The notes under the pieces are model-generated. The model did no database searches. It was not told the origin of the DNA and saw only the letters and a list, made by a program, of their open reading frames with translations. Below, piece by piece: positions 61,609 through 64,000 of a DNA stretch of 64,000 bases (position 1 is its first letter; the number at the start of each line of letters is the position of its first letter). Source of the stretch: Paraburkholderia diazotrophica (lineage in GTDB: Bacteria > Pseudomonadota > Gammaproteobacteria > Burkholderiales > Burkholderiaceae); the NCBI RefSeq assembly GCF_900108945.1, contig NZ_FNYE01000020.1:1-64000 (forward strand). Reading direction: 5' to 3'. The position numbers and the translations under genes were made by a program.

Positions 61609-62039
61609 TCACTTGGCCGGTACCTGGTCCTGTGTGGACTGACGGTCCATCATTGCCTGCATCATCATCTGCATCATGTCCATGCGCCTCATCATCAGTT
61701 CGTCAGCTTGCCCGGACATCGGCCTAGCCTCCGAATCCTGTTTCATCATGTCCATCATGTGCATGCTGCTTTGCATGGACTTCATCTGTTCGTCCATCAG
61801 TGCTGCGCGTTGCTCCGGCGTCTTCGCGTCCATCATTTTTTCGTGCATCGCCTGCATTTGCTTCATCTGTTCGTCAATGTCACGAAGCTTCTGTTGGATT
61901 TAACGGCGGGCTTGGTGGCCGCCGGGTGATGCGCCTTGTGTTCTGCGTCGCTCGCCTTCTGTTCAGCAGCGACCGCATTGCCGACGCTGCAAGCGACAGA
62001 AATCGCAGTGACAGGCGCCAGGCTTTTGAAGAAACTCAT
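61609..62039 (-). pseudogene. Met-rich periplasmic protein broken by a single-base deletion
   Basis: The start at 62039 gives a signal peptide (FFKSLAPVTAISVACSVGNA) and a His/Ala/Lys-rich part ending at KPAVK. The continuing helix, IQQKLRDIDEQMKQMQAMHE, followed by Met-rich segments such as SMHMMDMM and DMMQMMMQAMM, is one frame over. Adding one A to the AAA run (61899-61901, reverse strand) would restore a 143-aa protein. The deletion in a mononucleotide run could be real or a sequencing error. Confidence 0.75.
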
Positions 62040-62218
62040 GTCGGTCTCCGTAAGCGCGGTTTGACGGGATTCATGCAATTGCTCGCACAAACTGTATTCC
62101 CCGCGATGCAGCGCTATTTGACGTGGCTCAACCGCACGATTGAAAGCGGGCGTGCTTTTCAATGCGCGCAGAGTTCCAGTTGTCGCGGCGCACTCAGTGC
62201 CATTCGCTTCCCGCTCCC

Positions 62219-62232
62219 TTGACTTGCGTCAA
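62219..62232. promoter_or_regulatory. FNR/ANR-type box upstream of lemA
   Basis: TTGACTTGCGTCAA fits TTGA-N6-TCAA. A TAGCAT hexamer at 62254-62259 lies at the -10 distance for an activator at about -41.5; the lemA ATG is a further 70 bp away. Confidence 0.65.
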
Positions 62233-62330
62233 TCGGTTATCAGCCACCGCCGATAGCATGAAATAGCTGTCGTGTGCCATCCGGCACCGTCAATAGGCGA
62301 AGGCGTATACCAGGGCGAAGGAGATTTCGC

Positions 62331-62993
62331 ATGAGCAACGTACGGATATGCGCTATCGGTGAACGGGGACCGGTGTGGGTTCTAGCGAACGTCGTCCTCG
62401 TTGCCATGGCGTTCCTGCTCACCGGGTGCGGCTACAACGCCATCCAGACTGAAGACGAACAGGTCAAGGCAAGCTGGTCGGAGGTTTTGAACCAGTACCA
62501 GCGCCGCGCTGACCTCGTGCCTAATCTCGTCAACACAGTGAAGGGGTACGCCAATCAGGAGAAGGAAGTTCTGACGAAGGTGACTGAGGCTCGCGCCCAG
62601 GTCGGCTCTATCCGGACCACTCCGGAGCTACTGTCCGACCCTCAGGCGTTTGCGCGATTCGAATCGGCTCAGGGCCAGCTCACATCGTCGCTCTCCCGTT
62701 TGCTGGTGGTGTCGGAAAACTACCCGCAACTCAAGTCCGACGCGAATTTCAGGGATTTGCAGGCCCAGCTTGAAGGAACAGAGAACCGGATTGCGGTCGC
62801 ACGGACCCGCTATATCAGGGCCGTGCAGCAGTACAACTCCACCGTCAGGTCATTCCCGAACAACCTGACGGCAAAGGCGTTCGGCTATCAGGATAAGCCG
62901 AACTTTTCCGTTGCAAATGAAGCTGAGATTTCAAGGCCGCCACGTGTCGAATTCGGGGCGACGCCGGCATCGGCGGGTGGGGCGAACAATTGA
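62331..62993 (+). CDS. LemA family lipoprotein
   Basis: 220 aa from the ATG at 62331, which has GAAGGAG 8 nt upstream. The lipobox is FLLTGC near residue 33. The LemA core follows: AIQTEDEQVKASWSEVLNQY, QRRADLVPNLVNTVKGYANQ and NFRDLQAQLEGTENRIAVAR, forming a long helical bundle. LemA proteins pair with TPM-domain proteins, as here, in envelope stress or quality-control units. Its stop overlaps the TTG start of the next gene (TTGA). Confidence 0.93.
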   Translation: MSNVRICAIGERGPVWVLANVVLVAMAFLLTGCGYNAIQTEDEQVKASWSEVLNQYQRRADLVPNLVNTVKGYANQEKEVLTKVTEARAQVGSIRTTPELLSDPQAFARFESAQGQLTSSLSRLLVVSENYPQLKSDANFRDLQAQLEGTENRIAVARTRYIRAVQQYNSTVRSFPNNLTAKAFGYQDKPNFSVANEAEISRPPRVEFGATPASAGGANN

Positions 62994-63847
62994 CCTTCGT
63001 TCGCATACTGTTCGTGTTGCTCGCTGCTGCTTTTGCCTGCACCGGAGCCGACGTACGTGCCGAAGTACCCATCCCGTCGCTGACTGCCCGCGTTACGGAC
63101 GAGACGGACACTCTGACAAGCGACCAGCGCTCTGCACTCGAGCAAACGCTCAAAGACTTTGAGGCCCGTAAGGGAACCCAGATTTCAGTTCTCATCGTCC
63201 CAACCACGCAGCCCGAGACAATCGAGCAGTATTCAATGCGTGTGGTTGAGCAATGGAAGCTCGGGCGGCAAAAGGTTGATGACGGCGCGTTGCTGATTGT
63301 CGCTAAGAACGACCGCTCGCTGCGCATCGAGGTGGGATACGGCCTTGAAGGTCCGCTGAACGATGCGACCAGCAGCCGGATTATCCGTGAGGTGATTGTT
63401 CCCAGGTTCAAGCAGGGCGACTTCTACGGCGGCATCGCCGCCGGCGTTGACAGCATTATCCGTGTCGTCAATGGCGAACCGTTACCAGAACCGGCACCAC
63501 GTCACGGTGAGTCCGAGGGTATTCGACGGCTACTGCCGGTATTGTTCGTGATGGCAGTCGTCGCTGGTGGCTTGCTGCGCGCCTTGCTCGGCCGGTTGCC
63601 CGGCGCCGTTGTGACGGGCGGTATTATCGGCGTGCTCGCGTGGGTTCTTTCCGGCGCAATCGTCGTCGCCGTCGTTACCGGAGCAATTGCACTCATATTG
63701 ACGCTTGTCGGCAGCGGCATGGGTGCCTCCGTTGGCGGGCGGTACATTGGTGGCGGGTCAGGCGGGTTCGGCAGTCGCTCAAACCGCGATATTTTCAGAG
63801 GCGGTGGCGGCGGCTTTGGCGGTGGTGGCGCGTCCGGAAGGTGGTAA
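62990..63847 (+). CDS. TPM-domain membrane protein (YgcG-like)
   Basis: 285 aa from a TTG at 62990 overlapping lemA. Signal peptide (FVRILFVLLAAAFACTGADV). The TPM domain reads RVTDETDTLTSDQRSALEQT near residue 33-52, GTQISVLIVPTTQPETIEQY and LLIVAKNDRSLRIEVGYGLE. Two or three membrane helices follow, and the C-terminus is a Gly-rich tail (GGGGGFGGGGASG). The structure is the standard YgcG layout. The start codon call depends on coupling with lemA. Confidence 0.92.
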   Translation: MTFVRILFVLLAAAFACTGADVRAEVPIPSLTARVTDETDTLTSDQRSALEQTLKDFEARKGTQISVLIVPTTQPETIEQYSMRVVEQWKLGRQKVDDGALLIVAKNDRSLRIEVGYGLEGPLNDATSSRIIREVIVPRFKQGDFYGGIAAGVDSIIRVVNGEPLPEPAPRHGESEGIRRLLPVLFVMAVVAGGLLRALLGRLPGAVVTGGIIGVLAWVLSGAIVVAVVTGAIALILTLVGSGMGASVGGRYIGGGSGGFGSRSNRDIFRGGGGGFGGGGASGRW

Positions 63848-63850
63848 ACC

Positions 63851-64000
63851 GTGGACCTGAAACGTATCGTCCGGCATCTTATGATGACGCATTGGCGGGT
63901 CAAGGTGGCGTTTCCACAGCGCACCCTGTCGGTCATCGAGATAGCCATTCATGAAAGTCATAAAGCCCACGTCGGCCAGGTGCGGTTCGTCGTCGAGGGC
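63851..64000 (+). CDS. Second TPM-domain protein, N-terminal part (cut by window edge)
   Basis: Fifty codons from a GTG at 63851, 3 nt after the previous stop. The reading starts MDLKRIVRHLMMTHWRVKVA, then RTLSVIEIAIHESHKAHVGQ and VRFVVEG. This is the opening of the cytoplasmic TPM-domain proteins that follow lemA and ygcG-like genes. The upstream GGAAGG is acceptable as a ribosome-binding site. The rest lies outside the window. Confidence 0.75.
   Translation, partial: MDLKRIVRHLMMTHWRVKVAFPQRTLSVIEIAIHESHKAHVGQVRFVVEG

Overview
The window looks like a chromosomal or megaplasmid segment of a Burkholderiaceae bacterium, probably Paraburkholderia, Caballeronia or Burkholderia. It is GC-rich and tightly packed, the protein families (DUF2252, SulP, SHP/DHC cytochromes, NodT-type OM lipoproteins, Cus/Cop/Chr sets) are typical of that family, and many genes start at GTG. 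No rRNA, tRNA, CRISPR array or insertion sequence was seen. The assignment rests on protein style, not a search.

Region 1 (about 1-16.1 kb and on to 22.7 kb) is a stress and low-oxygen block: the start of a SulP transporter, a DUF2252 protein, an arginine:ornithine antiporter with arginine deiminase (arcDA), a Met-rich periplasmic protein, a cytochrome b561, an AhpD-like protein, an SHP / diheme cytochrome c / cytochrome b561 / two-component cassette, a creA gene, and a TetR-controlled efflux operon (OM lipoprotein, HlyD adaptor, 928-aa fused ABC protein, ABC permease). Seven transcription units here, and the lemA unit at 62.3 kb, carry a TTGA-N6-TCAA palindrome of the FNR/ANR type in the upstream gap. 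In several cases a -10-like element lies at the spacing expected of an activator centred at -41.5.

Region 2 (23-28.6 kb) has a Tat-exported phospholipase C and a sulfur-sensing locus: a BigR/SqrR-like ArsR repressor with two YeeE/YedE half-transporters. The divergent metallo-beta-lactamase gene has been destroyed, with its metal-binding segment present in inverted orientation. Region 3 (28.6-36.3 kb) is one long leftward run of genes headed by chromate resistance: chrB, chrA, DoxX, superoxide dismutase, PepSY-like lipoprotein, a second short ChrB, MFS, DUF1259 and a YncE-type beta-propeller. An operator-like repeat lies at its promoter.

Region 4 (36.4-62 kb) is a copper/silver resistance island. 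It starts with wreckage: a truncated GMC oxidoreductase, a PII-like remnant and a DUF2933 gene with two frameshifts. Leftward genes follow: Met-rich and CopL-like small proteins, DsbD, CusF, CusA, CusB (with a fused CusF-like tail), CusC, CopD, CopC, a second CusF, a Tat-exported multicopper oxidase, a second OM lipoprotein and a His-rich protein. Divergently, a CopRS-type two-component system is followed by an HMA metallochaperone, a YncE-like propeller, a DUF318/YraQ-like permease and a DUF305 protein. A Cu P1B-ATPase, an isoprenylcysteine-methyltransferase-like protein, an intact DUF2933 protein and a frameshifted Met-rich protein complete it. Together these cover cytosolic copper export, trans-envelope extrusion, periplasmic Cu(I) oxidation, chaperoning and thiol repair. 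The window ends with a lemA / TPM-domain / TPM-domain operon cut by the right edge.
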